This document shows positions 1 to 9,619 of a DNA stretch of 64,000 nucleotides, piece by piece (within the stretch, counting starts at the first letter, position 1; each line of letters starts with the position of its first letter). The DNA comes from Saccharicrinis aurantiacus. GTDB taxonomy: Bacteria; Bacteroidota; Bacteroidia; Bacteroidales; Marinilabiliaceae. The position numbers were made by a program, and so were the translations under genes. A model generated the notes under the pieces. The model was given only the letters and a program-made list of their open reading frames with translations, made no database searches and had not been told where the DNA came from. The stretch covers positions 248,001 through 312,000 of the forward strand of contig NZ_LYBV02000001.1 in NCBI RefSeq assembly GCF_001660705.2, read 5' to 3'.

Positions 1-874
1 TTCTTTTTAATTGATTAATAGGTCTATTCCCCTCGATGTGTTCAATCAAATTGATTAGTGGAGCTTCTCCATCATCCAAAGTTATAAAATCGATAAACTC
101 AAATAAGCGTATATCTTGTATTTGCCTAAGTTCTGTATTTGGGTACCCTCCACCGATACTAATTTTAATTTCAGGATAATGAGTCTTTATAAATTGACTA
201 CACTTTAGTGCAGAAAACAGGTTGCCAGGGAAGGGAATAGAAAAGCCTATAAGTTGTGGTTTTTCACGCTCTATTATAGATTGAAGTATCTCTAACTGTA
301 AACTAATGATTGGAGTGTTGTCACTTATCAATTCGTCATATATAGGATCGAATGATGCTGCAGCAGAGCTTATTCTTTCTGCATATCTGCTAAAACCAAA
401 ATGCGGATCAATAGCTTCAATTATAAAATCAGATAAATCTTCAAGAAAGAGTGTGGATAAGTGCTTGGCTTTATCAATTATACCCATGGCTCCAAAAGCC
501 CATTCAATATCTTCTTGCGTATTAAATCTACTCGCTTCGGGTAAAAAATTACGACTACATATAGTATGGGCTAAGGTGTTATTTTTACCTTGTAAGAATT
601 GGATTACCGCATCAATACAGCCAATGTAGTCATCTTGTAGTGCTATTATTCTATTTGTGTTAGCAGTATAGGATTGCTCCTTATTTGAGGCAATATTAAA
701 AAGAGACTCTAATTTTTCGGCAGAAAATATTTGCAGAATAAGGTCTATTCCTAAATCTACCTGAGAACAAAGCTTGCCAATTTTGTTAAGGTAACCTTTT
801 AGGTATGTTGTTGCAGGATAGGGAGTATTCAGTTGTGTAAAAGGTGGAGTGATTAATAAAGTTTTTGCCTGCAT
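1..874 (-). CDS. B12-binding radical SAM protein (N-terminal part, truncated by window edge)
   Basis: The gene starts at an ATG at 874 and is still open at base 1, so only about 291 N-terminal residues are visible. It begins MQAKTLLITPPFTQLNTPYP, the usual opening of Bacteroidota proteins that pair an N-terminal cobalamin-binding Rossmann domain with a radical SAM domain. The stretch IGFSIPFPGNLFSAL followed by a strand and a GGGYPN turn is typical of the end of the B12-binding domain. The Cys triad that binds the 4Fe-4S cluster would lie beyond the window, so the radical SAM half is inferred from family architecture. The reaction is unknown. The gene stands alone and is divergent from the RND operon. 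Confidence 0.7.
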   Translation of the reverse strand, partial: MQAKTLLITPPFTQLNTPYPATTYLKGYLNKIGKLCSQVDLGIDLILQIFSAEKLESLFNIASNKEQSYTANTNRIIALQDDYIGCIDAVIQFLQGKNNTLAHTICSRNFLPEASRFNTQEDIEWAFGAMGIIDKAKHLSTLFLEDLSDFIIEAIDPHFGFSRYAERISSAAASFDPIYDELISDNTPIISLQLEILQSIIEREKPQLIGFSIPFPGNLFSALKCSQFIKTHYPEIKISIGGGYPNTELRQIQDIRLFEFIDFITLDDGEAPLINLIEHIEGNRPINQLKR

Positions 875-1195
875 TATCTATGGTTTTTTATAAATTACAA
901 AAGTATGAAATTGTAACGAGTTTATTAAGGCTTAATAATCTGAATTACTTTTATTATCCGAGCCAATTAATAATATCAATACGAAGCGATGATTGATTTA
1001 TATGTTAAATGTAGATTAAGAATTGTAATACTTATTTATTAGCTTTGGGGTTTAATTGCTTAATGTCAATCATATAATAATATAGGATTTCTTATTAACA
1101 GAATGCTTATTTGAAATACTCAATAAAAGGAATGATATTTGAGTAATTACTATTACGCTACAGAAACATTTTATTCACTACTATACTAAGGTTTT
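875..1195. other. Intergenic region between divergent genes
   Basis: This AT-rich stretch of 321 bases separates the radical SAM gene and the first RND operon, which diverge. It holds the minus-strand -7 candidate at 898-905 and a plus-strand TAGCTTTG at 1040-1047, which fits TAnnTTTG but lacks a well-spaced -33 box. I see no other gene or repeat. Confidence 0.5.
898..905 (-). promoter_or_regulatory. Possible -7 box for the radical SAM gene
   Basis: Read on the minus strand this is TACTTTTG, a match to the Bacteroidota -7 consensus TAnnTTTG, 23 bases upstream of the ATG at 874. No clear TTTG -33 box is visible at the right distance, so this is a tentative call. Confidence 0.3.
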
Positions 1196-2347
1196 ATGCT
1201 TATAAAACACACAATTAGCAAGGCAGGGGTAATATTTACCTTATTATTACTAATTATTTCCTGTAAAGAATTGCCTGAGAAAGCACCAGTTGTGCGTATT
1301 GATTCACCCGAAGTTCGGAATGTTGAACTTTATGGAGAGTACGTTGGAAGGGTACGCGCATTTAAACATGTTGAGGTTAGAGCCCGTGTTGAGGGTTTCT
1401 TGGAAAAAAGGTTGTTCGAAGAGGGAGGACGAGTAGAGGAAGGAGAGCTTCTATTTGAAATTGATCCTACCATGTACAGAGCAAAGCTCAATGAGGCAAA
1501 AGCAAAATTAAAGCAAGCACATGCAGCTAGGGCTAAGTCTGAAAGGGATGTACAGCGATTAAGACCATTATACGAAAAAAATGCAGCCAGTCAGCTCGAT
1601 CTTGATAACGCGGTATCTTCTTTAGAATCAGAAGAAGCCAATATTGCCATTAGTGAAGCCAATGTTGCTCAGGCTGAGCTTCAATTGAGTTTTACTGCAG
1701 TGCGTTCTCCTTTAACCGGAAGAGTAGGAGAGAGGAAGGCTGATATTGGAGCTTTAGTAGGAGGTTCTGGTATTTCCTTATTAACAACAGTTTTTCAGAC
1801 GGATACAGTTGCTGTTTTGTTTAGTTTAACTGCTTTAGATTACCTGCGAAGTAAAGAACGTAATGTAAATTTATCACAATTGGATACCACTAAAAAGTGG
1901 AAACCTACCATAGAAGTAACATTGGCTGATAATACGGTTTATCCGATTAAGGGTATTGTAGACTTTACAAATCCTGAAGTAGATACTAAAACGGGTACTT
2001 TTATTGTGAGGGCAGAACTTCCGAACGAAGGAAGAGTACTTTTGCCAGGGCAGTTTACCAAGGTAAAACTGTTGATTGATGTACTAGAAAAATCGGTTGT
2101 TATCCCACGTAAATCTTTAATTATTGAAGATGGAGGGGCGTTTGTTTACGTAATGAGAAATGATAGTGTTGCTGAAAAACGATTTGTAGAAACAGGTGCC
2201 GAACTGCAGAATGAGATAGTGATCAACAGAGGTTTATCGTCTTACGACAATATTGTGGTGGAAGGACAGCACAAGTTAAATCCAGGTATAAAGATGTTGC
2301 CAATTGCTGAATCAGATACTATTTACCAATTTAAAAAGGAGGAATAA
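1196..2347 (+). CDS. RND efflux periplasmic adaptor (membrane fusion) lipoprotein
   Basis: This 383-residue protein is the periplasmic adaptor that links an inner-membrane RND pump to an outer-membrane channel. It has a lipoprotein signal peptide ending LIISC, a biotinyl-lipoyl half-motif (VEVRARVEGFLEKRLFEEGG), a coiled-coil hairpin at about residues 95-160, the second lipoyl half (TAVRSPLTGRVG), and a beta-barrel plus membrane-proximal domain. This is the AcrA/MexA order and length. It is followed after 3 bases by the pump gene and then the outer-membrane factor, so the three are surely co-transcribed. The substrate cannot be read from sequence; HAE1-type pumps with this adaptor usually export drugs, detergents or other amphiphiles. 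No regulator gene is adjacent. Confidence 0.92.
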   Translation: MLIKHTISKAGVIFTLLLLIISCKELPEKAPVVRIDSPEVRNVELYGEYVGRVRAFKHVEVRARVEGFLEKRLFEEGGRVEEGELLFEIDPTMYRAKLNEAKAKLKQAHAARAKSERDVQRLRPLYEKNAASQLDLDNAVSSLESEEANIAISEANVAQAELQLSFTAVRSPLTGRVGERKADIGALVGGSGISLLTTVFQTDTVAVLFSLTALDYLRSKERNVNLSQLDTTKKWKPTIEVTLADNTVYPIKGIVDFTNPEVDTKTGTFIVRAELPNEGRVLLPGQFTKVKLLIDVLEKSVVIPRKSLIIEDGGAFVYVMRNDSVAEKRFVETGAELQNEIVINRGLSSYDNIVVEGQHKLNPGIKMLPIAESDTIYQFKKEE

Positions 2348-2350
2348 TAT

Positions 2351-5300
2351 ATGAAGCCTGGATTTTTTATAGATAGACCAGTCTTCTCGATGGTAATTTC
2401 CATTCTGATAGTATTGGTAGGAGTAATTGCAATTTCAGTATTGCCCGTTGATCAATACCCTCAAATAACACCGCCCCTTGTAAAAGTAAAAGCTAGCTAT
2501 GCAGGTGCCAATTCCACAACAGTTTCTGAGGCAATTGCAACACCAATAGAACAAGAATTAAATGGTACACCAGGAATGTTGTATATGGAATCTAATAGTT
2601 CTAACTCGGGAAGTTTATCATTGGATATTACATTTGAGGTTGGTACTGATCCTGCAATTGCCGCGGTAGAAGTTCAAAATCGAGTAAAGTTGGCTGAATC
2701 TCGTCTACCTGCCGAAGTAGTTCAAAATGGTATTAGTGTAGAACGGCAAGCAGCAGGGCAATTATTAACGATAAGCATTACCTCGAATGATCCGAAGTTC
2801 GATGAAATATACCTGAGTAACTTCGCAACTTTAAACATATTAGATATTGTAAGGCGGGTTCCTGGGGTAGGACGAGTTTCCAATGTAGGAAGCCGTTATT
2901 ATTCAATGCGTATTTGGGTGTACCCCGATAAATTAGCAAGTTATGGTCTAACCGTAAGTGATTTATCTTCTGCCATAAAGGATCAAAATAGAGAATCCGC
3001 TGCAGGGGAGTTGGGATTACAGCCGAATAATAGTATTGATATTTCAATGCCTATTTCTACCCCCGGTCGATTAACAACTCCTGAGGAGTTCGAAAATATT
3101 GTACTACGAGCCAGTGAAGATGGAAGTATTGTTCGCTTGCGCGATGTAGCAACTATTAATTTAGAGGCATCTAGTTATAATCAAGAATCTGGTTTTAATA
3201 ATGAGAATGCTGCAATCTTAGCTATTTATCTCCTACCAGGGGCTAATGCTCTAGAAGTTGCTGATAGAGTTAAAGCAGAGATGGAAGAAATAAGTAAAAA
3301 CTTCCCTGAAGGTATCGAGTATGATGTGCCATATGATATGACAGATTATATTATTTCGTCAATTAAGGAAGTTTACATCACACTGTTAGAGGCTTTGTTT
3401 CTAGTTGTTTTGGTAGTTTTTCTATCCCTACAAAACTGGAGGGCTACTTTAATACCAATTATTGCTGTTCCCATATCCTTAATAGGAACTTTTGGGGTAA
3501 TGCTTGCTCTTGGATTTTCCATTAACCTTTTAACCTTGCTAGGATTAATATTGGCCATTGGTATTGTGGTTGATGATGCCATTGTTGTTGTGGAGAATGT
3601 GGAACGTTTAATGTTAGAAAAGAAACTATCTGCACGAGAAGCTACGCATGAGGCGATGAAAGAATTATCAGGAGCTTTAATTGCAACATCTCTAGTGCTA
3701 GCGGCGGTATTTATACCAGTAAGTTTTTTAGGTGGTATATCAGGCGAGTTATACAAACAATTTTCGGTTACTATAGTTGTCTCAGTTCTATTATCTACAG
3801 TTGTGGCCTTAACGTTGAGTCCGGCTTTATGTGCTATTATTTTAAAACCTGCTAGCGGACAAACCAATTGGCTATTCAAAAGAATTAATAAGGTATTAGA
3901 AACCGGGAATAATAAATATCTCGGATATATATCGGCTTCAGTTGCTAAACCCAAGAGAATTTTTGTTGCTTTCGGATTGGTAATAGTATTTATTTTTGTC
4001 GCTATTCAATTGGTGCCAGAAAGTTTTATTCCTGAGGAAGATCAAGGGCAATTCACTGTTGAGATTGATTTACCAGAGGGAGCTGCTTTACAACGTACTG
4101 TTGAAGTTACAGAGAGAGCTGTTGCTTATATATTGAAGCATCCGGCAGTTAAGGCAGTTGAGAATATTACAGGAAATAGTCCTCGTTTGGGAACATCGCA
4201 AAGTAGAGCAAAATTAACGGTACTACTTAATGATTGGTCAGAACGCGAAGAGGATGAGTTGAAGTTGAATGCTGTTATTGATAATATTAGAGAGGAACTT
4301 TATCGTTATCCGGAGGCACGTATTTTTATATCGAAACCACCATTAATTCCGGGCCTAGGAACCTCTGGAGGTTTTGAGATGCAGTTGCAGGCAAGAGCAG
4401 GAGCAACATGGGAGAATTTGGTTGCGGCTAATGACACCTTGTTATATTACGCGAGTCATTCAAAAGAACTTCAGGGAGTTTCTTCTAATTTACAGGCAGA
4501 CGTTCCTCAAGTTAACTTCGATGTCAACAGAGAAGCTGCGTTATTTTTAGGGATACCCCTTTCTGATATATTTTCAACAATGAAAGCCTATCTAGGGTCT
4601 TTGTATGTTAACGATTTCAATATGTTTAACCGTATTTATAAAGTGAACCTTCAGGCTGATGAAAACTACAGACTTACCAAAGAAAACCTGAATATGTTTT
4701 TTGTTAAAACAAATAACGGTTCAATGGTACCGGTTACAGCTGTTGGAACACTCGGCTTTAGTGCCGGTCCAGGTAGTATAAAACGATTTAATATGTTCAG
4801 CACCGCAGTTATCAGAGGAGAATCAGGCAGTGGTTATAGTTCTGGTCAAGCGATGAATAAACTCGAAGAAATAGTACGAACAAAACTCCCTAGTAATATA
4901 GGTTATGAGTGGAGTGGAATTTCTTTTCAGGAGAAGCAAGCTGGGGGCCAAATTGGAATTATCATGTCATTGGTTCTTATTTTTGTATTTCTGTTTCTGG
5001 CAGCACAATACGAAAGTTGGTTGATTCCAATTTCAGTTATTCTATCCATTCCAATTGCAGTGCTAGGAGCATTCCTAGGTATTTGGGTGGTTGGTCTCGA
5101 TAATGATATTTATTTCCAAATAGGTATGGTTACGCTAATTGGCCTGTCTGCAAAAAATGCCATATTGATCGTAGAAGTTGCTAAACAAGAAATGGAAAAA
5201 GGGGTAGAGTTGGTTGAGTCGGCCATAACAGCTGCTAAGTTACGATTTAGACCCATTGTAATGACTTCGCTTGCTTTTGTGTTAGGTATGTTGCCATTGG

Positions 5301-5461
5301 TATTTGCATCAGGCCCAGGTTCTGCAAGTAGGCACTCTATCGGAACAGGAGTGTTTTTCGGAATGTTAGCTTCCATCACCTTTGGTATTATATTAGTTCC
5401 TTTCTTTTTTGTAATGATTAATAAGGGAATCAGTCGTTTACGTAAGAATAAATCTAATTAG
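2351..5461 (+). CDS. RND multidrug efflux pump, HAE1/AcrB type
   Basis: This 1036-residue inner-membrane proton-driven pump has the normal HAE1 length, with twelve transmembrane segments and two large periplasmic loops. It starts MKPGFFIDRPVFSMVISILI, the classical first helix. The proton-relay residues match those of AcrB: an Asp pair at about 408-409 in GIVVDDAIVVVENVERL (AcrB D407/D408) and a Lys at about 935 in GLSAKNAILIVEVAK (AcrB K940). It should therefore be an active antiporter. It lies 3 bases after the adaptor gene, and the outer-membrane factor starts immediately after its stop codon, so stoichiometric expression of a tripartite machine is likely. Confidence 0.95.
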   Translation: MKPGFFIDRPVFSMVISILIVLVGVIAISVLPVDQYPQITPPLVKVKASYAGANSTTVSEAIATPIEQELNGTPGMLYMESNSSNSGSLSLDITFEVGTDPAIAAVEVQNRVKLAESRLPAEVVQNGISVERQAAGQLLTISITSNDPKFDEIYLSNFATLNILDIVRRVPGVGRVSNVGSRYYSMRIWVYPDKLASYGLTVSDLSSAIKDQNRESAAGELGLQPNNSIDISMPISTPGRLTTPEEFENIVLRASEDGSIVRLRDVATINLEASSYNQESGFNNENAAILAIYLLPGANALEVADRVKAEMEEISKNFPEGIEYDVPYDMTDYIISSIKEVYITLLEALFLVVLVVFLSLQNWRATLIPIIAVPISLIGTFGVMLALGFSINLLTLLGLILAIGIVVDDAIVVVENVERLMLEKKLSAREATHEAMKELSGALIATSLVLAAVFIPVSFLGGISGELYKQFSVTIVVSVLLSTVVALTLSPALCAIILKPASGQTNWLFKRINKVLETGNNKYLGYISASVAKPKRIFVAFGLVIVFIFVAIQLVPESFIPEEDQGQFTVEIDLPEGAALQRTVEVTERAVAYILKHPAVKAVENITGNSPRLGTSQSRAKLTVLLNDWSEREEDELKLNAVIDNIREELYRYPEARIFISKPPLIPGLGTSGGFEMQLQARAGATWENLVAANDTLLYYASHSKELQGVSSNLQADVPQVNFDVNREAALFLGIPLSDIFSTMKAYLGSLYVNDFNMFNRIYKVNLQADENYRLTKENLNMFFVKTNNGSMVPVTAVGTLGFSAGPGSIKRFNMFSTAVIRGESGSGYSSGQAMNKLEEIVRTKLPSNIGYEWSGISFQEKQAGGQIGIIMSLVLIFVFLFLAAQYESWLIPISVILSIPIAVLGAFLGIWVVGLDNDIYFQIGMVTLIGLSAKNAILIVEVAKQEMEKGVELVESAITAAKLRFRPIVMTSLAFVLGMLPLVFASGPGSASRHSIGTGVFFGMLASITFGIILVPFFFVMINKGISRLRKNKSN

Positions 5462-6814
5462 ATGAAACTACTATATATTATATCATTCGCACTGTTTATT
5501 GTTACAGGATGTAAAGTTGGTAAAGAATACCAAGCACCAGAAATGGATATACCCGATGCGATAACAACAGTGCAAGCAAATGACTCCGCATCATTAGCAG
5601 ATTTAAAATGGTATCTTTTATTTAAGGATACGATTCTTGTAAATATGATACATACTGCTTTGGAGAATAATCAGGATATGAAAATAGCTGCAGCGCGAAT
5701 TCGTCAAACAATGGCTTTGAAACGGATTGCTGCAGCACCAATGTTTCCTGAAGTATCAGTGTTTGGAGAAAAGTACCAGGAAAATATTGATTATTCAGGG
5801 ACTAGCGATATTAATCGTTTACGTGCAGAGTTGAGTTGGGAACTCGATTTATGGGGAAATATTCGCTGGGGAAAAGAGGCTGCTATGGCAGAATATCTTA
5901 AAACAACTGAAGCACAACGATCTGTTAAGATGTCTTTAATAGCTAATGTGGCGCAAACTTATTTTGAATTATTTGCTTCCAAGCGAGAACTTCAAATAAT
6001 TAAGGAAACAGGGCGTGCGAGGCAAGAGGGGGTCGATTTAGCTAAACTCCGTTTTGAAGGAGGTTTAACTTCTGAAACATCTTTGCGCCAGGCTGAAGTT
6101 GAATATGCGAAAACGATGACACTTATTCCTAAAGTGGAAAGAACCATTGTATTAAAACAGAATCAGCTTGCACTATTGTTGGGTAAGATGCCGACGGTAT
6201 ATGATATTGAAGTGGATATAACAGAAAATATTATACAAGATTCTATCCCTGTAGGGATGCCTTCTTATCTTCTAGAAAGAAGACCAGATGTAAGAATGGC
6301 GGAACAAACTTTAATTGCCGCTAATGCGGATGTTGGTGTTTCATTAACTAACTTATTTCCTAAAATTACTTTAACAGCGCAATACGGTATGCAGAGTAAG
6401 GATTTAAGTGATCTTTTGACCAACCCATACAGTTATTTTGCAGGAGATATTTTAGCGCCAATCTTTGCTGCTGGGGCTAATAAAGCAAGACTAAAGGCAA
6501 GCCGAGCTGCTTTTGAGCAACAATATTTTGAATATGAGAAAACCGTTTTGGGTGCTTTTCAGGAGACAAACAATTCAATAACTACATTTTATAAAGCTAA
6601 AGAAGTGCGAGCATTGATGAAAGAGCTTGAAAATTCTTCTCGTACATATTTAGAGTTAGCAAATCTGCAATATATTAATGGAGTAATTAACTATTTAGAT
6701 GTACTAGATGCACAACGTTTACTATTTGATGCAGAAGTTTCGTTGAACGATGCCTATTTAGATGAAATGACATCTTATATACTTCTGTACAAAGCATTAG
6801 GAGGGGGATGGTAA
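5462..6814 (+). CDS. RND outer-membrane factor lipoprotein (NodT/OprM family)
   Basis: This 450-residue outer-membrane channel subunit is the exit duct of the RND system encoded just upstream. It has a lipoprotein signal ending VTGC followed by KVGKEYQAPE, the typical OprM/NodT-family N terminus, and two repeats of the outer-membrane efflux domain with long alpha-helical stretches rich in Ala, Glu and Leu. The motif YLLERRPDVRMAEQTLIAAN is a family hallmark. The ATG directly follows the stop codon of the pump gene, and a perfect hairpin terminator lies about 85 bases downstream, so this is the last gene of the operon. Confidence 0.94.
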   Translation: MKLLYIISFALFIVTGCKVGKEYQAPEMDIPDAITTVQANDSASLADLKWYLLFKDTILVNMIHTALENNQDMKIAAARIRQTMALKRIAAAPMFPEVSVFGEKYQENIDYSGTSDINRLRAELSWELDLWGNIRWGKEAAMAEYLKTTEAQRSVKMSLIANVAQTYFELFASKRELQIIKETGRARQEGVDLAKLRFEGGLTSETSLRQAEVEYAKTMTLIPKVERTIVLKQNQLALLLGKMPTVYDIEVDITENIIQDSIPVGMPSYLLERRPDVRMAEQTLIAANADVGVSLTNLFPKITLTAQYGMQSKDLSDLLTNPYSYFAGDILAPIFAAGANKARLKASRAAFEQQYFEYEKTVLGAFQETNNSITTFYKAKEVRALMKELENSSRTYLELANLQYINGVINYLDVLDAQRLLFDAEVSLNDAYLDEMTSYILLYKALGGGW

Positions 6815-6898
6815 AAATTAGTCTATTCGGTAACTTTTTACCTTTAGCATCGTAATATCACAAAAAAGATATTACCCAATTCACACATTTTGAATATT

Positions 6899-6937
6899 AA
6901 AAGCCCCGTATACCACTCCCACAGGTACGGGGCTTTT
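6899..6937 (+). terminator. Rho-independent terminator of the first RND operon
   Basis: A perfect 12-bp stem (6899-6910 with 6926-6937, AAAAGCCCCGTA) closes a 15-base loop and is followed by GACTTTTTAG. It lies between the outer-membrane factor gene and the second RND operon. Confidence 0.85.
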
Positions 6938-7061
6938 GACTTTTTAGTACTTCCTATTTAATACATATTCTCAAGATTAGGGACCTTCAAGTTTTTTATC
7001 AATATAAAGCATTGCATTATAGTTAGATATGGCAACCTTTAAATATCTAAACATCTAGAAA

Positions 7062-7093
7062 GTTGTATATGTAGAAAATTAGATATATGTTTG
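7062..7093 (+). promoter_or_regulatory. Bacteroidota-type promoter of the second RND operon
   Basis: GTTG at 7062-7065, a 20-base spacer and TATGTTTG at 7086-7093 match the Bacteroidota -33 TTTG / -7 TAnnTTTG pattern with one mismatch. Transcription would start near 7100, about 50 bases before the ATG at 7150. Confidence 0.6.
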
Positions 7094-7149
7094 TGTTTAA
7101 ATTATCAAGTGACAATGAAGCTTGATGAAATAAATAACAAACATTAAGT

Positions 7150-8487
7150 ATGAAATCAAAACTAATAACACAATTTGCTATTACATGCATGTTATGTATT
7201 GGAATAGTTGCAGAAGCTCAAGAAGCAGCAACTGAAAGGTTGTTGTCCTTAGAGCAAGCAATTAGCCTAGCTTCTGCTAATAATAGGGTAATTCAAAAAT
7301 CTCTTACTGAGGTTGATATTGCAAAAGCAAATAACCAGCAAACAAGTGCAGCATTTTTACCATCAGTTGATGTGTCTAGCGCTTACTTTTCTACCAATGA
7401 TCCACTGAATGCATTTGGCTTCAAGTTACAACAACAGAATGTAAGTGCTGAAGATTTTAATCCGGCTATATTAAACAATCCAGGTTCTACCAATAATTTT
7501 CACACACAGGTGTTAGTAGAACAACCATTGATTAATCTTGACGCTTGGGCTGGAAGAAAAGCAACGAGTAACCAACTAAAAGCTACTGAAATGAAATCGG
7601 AGTATACCAAAGCATACATTAACCTTTTGGTTAAGCAGACTTATTTTGGTTTACAATTGGCATTAAATAGAGTTGATGTTTTAAAGAAAGCTCAAAAGAC
7701 AACAGAATTATATCTAGAAACTGCAGAGAATAATATAAAGCAGGGATACTTAAAAGATGCTGATGTAATGTCAATTAAAGTAATTAAGTATGAGCAAGAA
7801 GCCAAGCTTATTGAAGCTGAAAATAAGGTTAAATCAGTACAAGAATCACTAAATTTTTTAATTGGGAGAGATATTAATACGCCAGTTTTAGTATCTGATT
7901 CTATTGTGCAAGTATACTTTTCTTTTAACAATGTAACTACCGTAAATAATCGATCAGATGTGCTTGCAATGCGTTATGGCTTGGGAGCCTATGAAAGTAT
8001 AAGGAAAAGTGAATCGTTTAAGTTTGCACCTCGAATCAATGCATTTGGTGCCTATAATATGTACAACGCTGATTTCGGCCAGTTTGGCTCTGATAGTTAT
8101 TTGGTAGGTGTTAAGTTGCAGTGGCGTATTTTTAATGGAGGAAAAAACATTGGCAAATATAAATTATCTAAAGCCAACTACAACAAAGCCCAAATCTCTT
8201 ATGAGGAGTTTTTAGATAAAGGAAACCTTGAGCTATCGCAGGCTGCACGAGAAATAATTGTTGCCGAAAGCCAATTAATAAGCTACAACATGGCTTCTGA
8301 TGAAGCAATTGAATCCTTAAGAATTCGTACCAACAGGTATAAAGAAGGCTTGGAGAAAACTTCAGATCTATTAATGGCAGAAACAAAAGCAGAAGAGAGT
8401 CTTTTAAAAAGACTGAATGCTATCTATAACTATAATGTGGCTGTTTTTAATTACCAATTACTCTCTTCAGAATCAGCTATTGAATAA
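7150..8487 (+). CDS. TolC-family outer-membrane efflux protein
   Basis: This 445-residue protein has a cleavable signal peptide ending near VAEAQEA and no lipobox. It then has a TolC domain with the opening LSLEQAISLASANNRVIQKS and two helical-hairpin repeats. It is the first gene of a five-gene operon and should form the outer-membrane channel for the RND pump at 9620. It differs from the factor of the first RND operon (450 residues, lipoprotein), so the two systems are not a recent duplication. The promoter at 7062-7093 supports the chosen start. Related TolC proteins also serve type I secretion, but the following genes settle the role. Confidence 0.92.
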   Translation: MKSKLITQFAITCMLCIGIVAEAQEAATERLLSLEQAISLASANNRVIQKSLTEVDIAKANNQQTSAAFLPSVDVSSAYFSTNDPLNAFGFKLQQQNVSAEDFNPAILNNPGSTNNFHTQVLVEQPLINLDAWAGRKATSNQLKATEMKSEYTKAYINLLVKQTYFGLQLALNRVDVLKKAQKTTELYLETAENNIKQGYLKDADVMSIKVIKYEQEAKLIEAENKVKSVQESLNFLIGRDINTPVLVSDSIVQVYFSFNNVTTVNNRSDVLAMRYGLGAYESIRKSESFKFAPRINAFGAYNMYNADFGQFGSDSYLVGVKLQWRIFNGGKNIGKYKLSKANYNKAQISYEEFLDKGNLELSQAAREIIVAESQLISYNMASDEAIESLRIRTNRYKEGLEKTSDLLMAETKAEESLLKRLNAIYNYNVAVFNYQLLSSESAIE

Positions 8488-8500
8488 TTCTTATGTAAAA

Positions 8501-9592
8501 ATGAAAAATATTATAAAAATGAGAACTCTAAATGTAATCATATTCACAACGCTTGCTGTATTATTTCAAGCTTGTGGAGGAAACTCCTCAGAATCAGAAA
8601 AGGATACCAAAGCTATGTTGGTAACTTCCGAAACCGTTCAATTATCAACCGTTTCTAAAATATCTCAGTATACCGGAACTGTTGCGTCAGTTAACCAGTC
8701 AACATTGAGCACTCGTTTGCTAGGGCAAGTAAAGAAAGTTTATGTTAGCGAAGGCGATGTGGTTAAAGAAGGACAGTTATTGGTTTCTATTAGAAGCAAT
8801 GATATTAAAGCAAAAAAGCAGCAAGTAGAAGCTAATATTTTACAAGCAGAATCGGCTTTTAAGCATGCAACAGATGACTTTAAGAGAATCAATAATTTAT
8901 TTTCAAGTAATAGTGCCACTCAAAAAGAATTAGATGACATCACAGTGCATTATGAAATGACTAAAGCACACCTTGAAGTGGCAAAAAAGGCCAAGGATGA
9001 GGTTGATGAAATGCTTTCTTATGCAAATATTTCTGCGCCTTATTCAGGTGTAATTACCCAAAAGTTTATCGAATCTGGAGATATGGCAAATCCCGGAATG
9101 CCTTTGTTAGCAATTGAGGCACCACGTCTTTATGAAGTAAGAGCTAAAGTTCCGGAAATAGAAATTTATAAAATAGAGAAAGGTGATAAAGCAGAGGTGT
9201 GGATTGATGCTAGTAATCAAGCTATTTCAGGAATTATAACCCATATTAGTCCTTCAAGTCGTTTTTCTGGTACCCAATTCGAGGTTCGTATCAGTTTACA
9301 ACCAAACGAGATTCAACAATCGTTAATAAGAAGTGGATTATTTGCTCGAGTAAATCACTTGAAAGGTGAGGAAAGAAAGTTGTTGGTAGATGAAAAATTA
9401 GTAATAGAGCGAGGTCAACTAAATGGAGTTTGGACCATAAGTAAATCAAATCAGGCCTTATTACGTTGGGTTCGTTTAGGAAAAACCTACGGTGCTAAAG
9501 TAGAGGTTATATCAGGTCTTTCAATTAATGATATACTTATAACATCATCAACAGAAAGACTTTTTGATGGTACAAAAATTCAGGTAAACTAG
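8501..9592 (+). CDS. RND efflux periplasmic adaptor lipoprotein (second system)
   Basis: This 363-residue membrane-fusion adaptor has a lipoprotein signal ending LFQACGG, a lipoyl half-motif (LSTRLLGQVKKVYVSEGDVV), a coiled-coil hairpin at about 100-165 and the partner half-motif ANISAPYSGVITQKF. The frame is open further upstream, from 8417, but that would overlap the TolC gene by 71 bases and bury the signal peptide. The ATG at 8501, 13 bases after the TolC stop, gives a clean leader; ATG 8519 is a weaker alternative. The pump follows 27 bases downstream. Confidence 0.9.
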   Translation: MKNIIKMRTLNVIIFTTLAVLFQACGGNSSESEKDTKAMLVTSETVQLSTVSKISQYTGTVASVNQSTLSTRLLGQVKKVYVSEGDVVKEGQLLVSIRSNDIKAKKQQVEANILQAESAFKHATDDFKRINNLFSSNSATQKELDDITVHYEMTKAHLEVAKKAKDEVDEMLSYANISAPYSGVITQKFIESGDMANPGMPLLAIEAPRLYEVRAKVPEIEIYKIEKGDKAEVWIDASNQAISGIITHISPSSRFSGTQFEVRISLQPNEIQQSLIRSGLFARVNHLKGEERKLLVDEKLVIERGQLNGVWTISKSNQALLRWVRLGKTYGAKVEVISGLSINDILITSSTERLFDGTKIQVN

Positions 9593-9619
9593 AATTCCGC
9601 ACATAAAATCAGAATCATT

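Larger units (their letters stand above)
6815..7149. other. Intergenic region between the two RND operons
   Basis: The stretch holds the terminator at 6899-6937 and the promoter at 7062-7093 that separates the two efflux operons. The rest is AT-rich and shows no gene. Confidence 0.6.

Noticed and set aside
306-629. A 107-codon plus-strand open frame
   Set aside because: It lies antisense to the radical SAM gene, whose reading frame continues through it with family motifs.
3373-3954. A 193-codon open frame on the minus strand inside the first RND pump gene
   Set aside because: It is antisense to a clear 1036-residue pump and has no recognisable motif or start context.
8417-8500. A longer start for the second RND adaptor
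   Set aside because: It overlaps the TolC gene by 71 bases and pushes the lipoprotein signal inside the protein.
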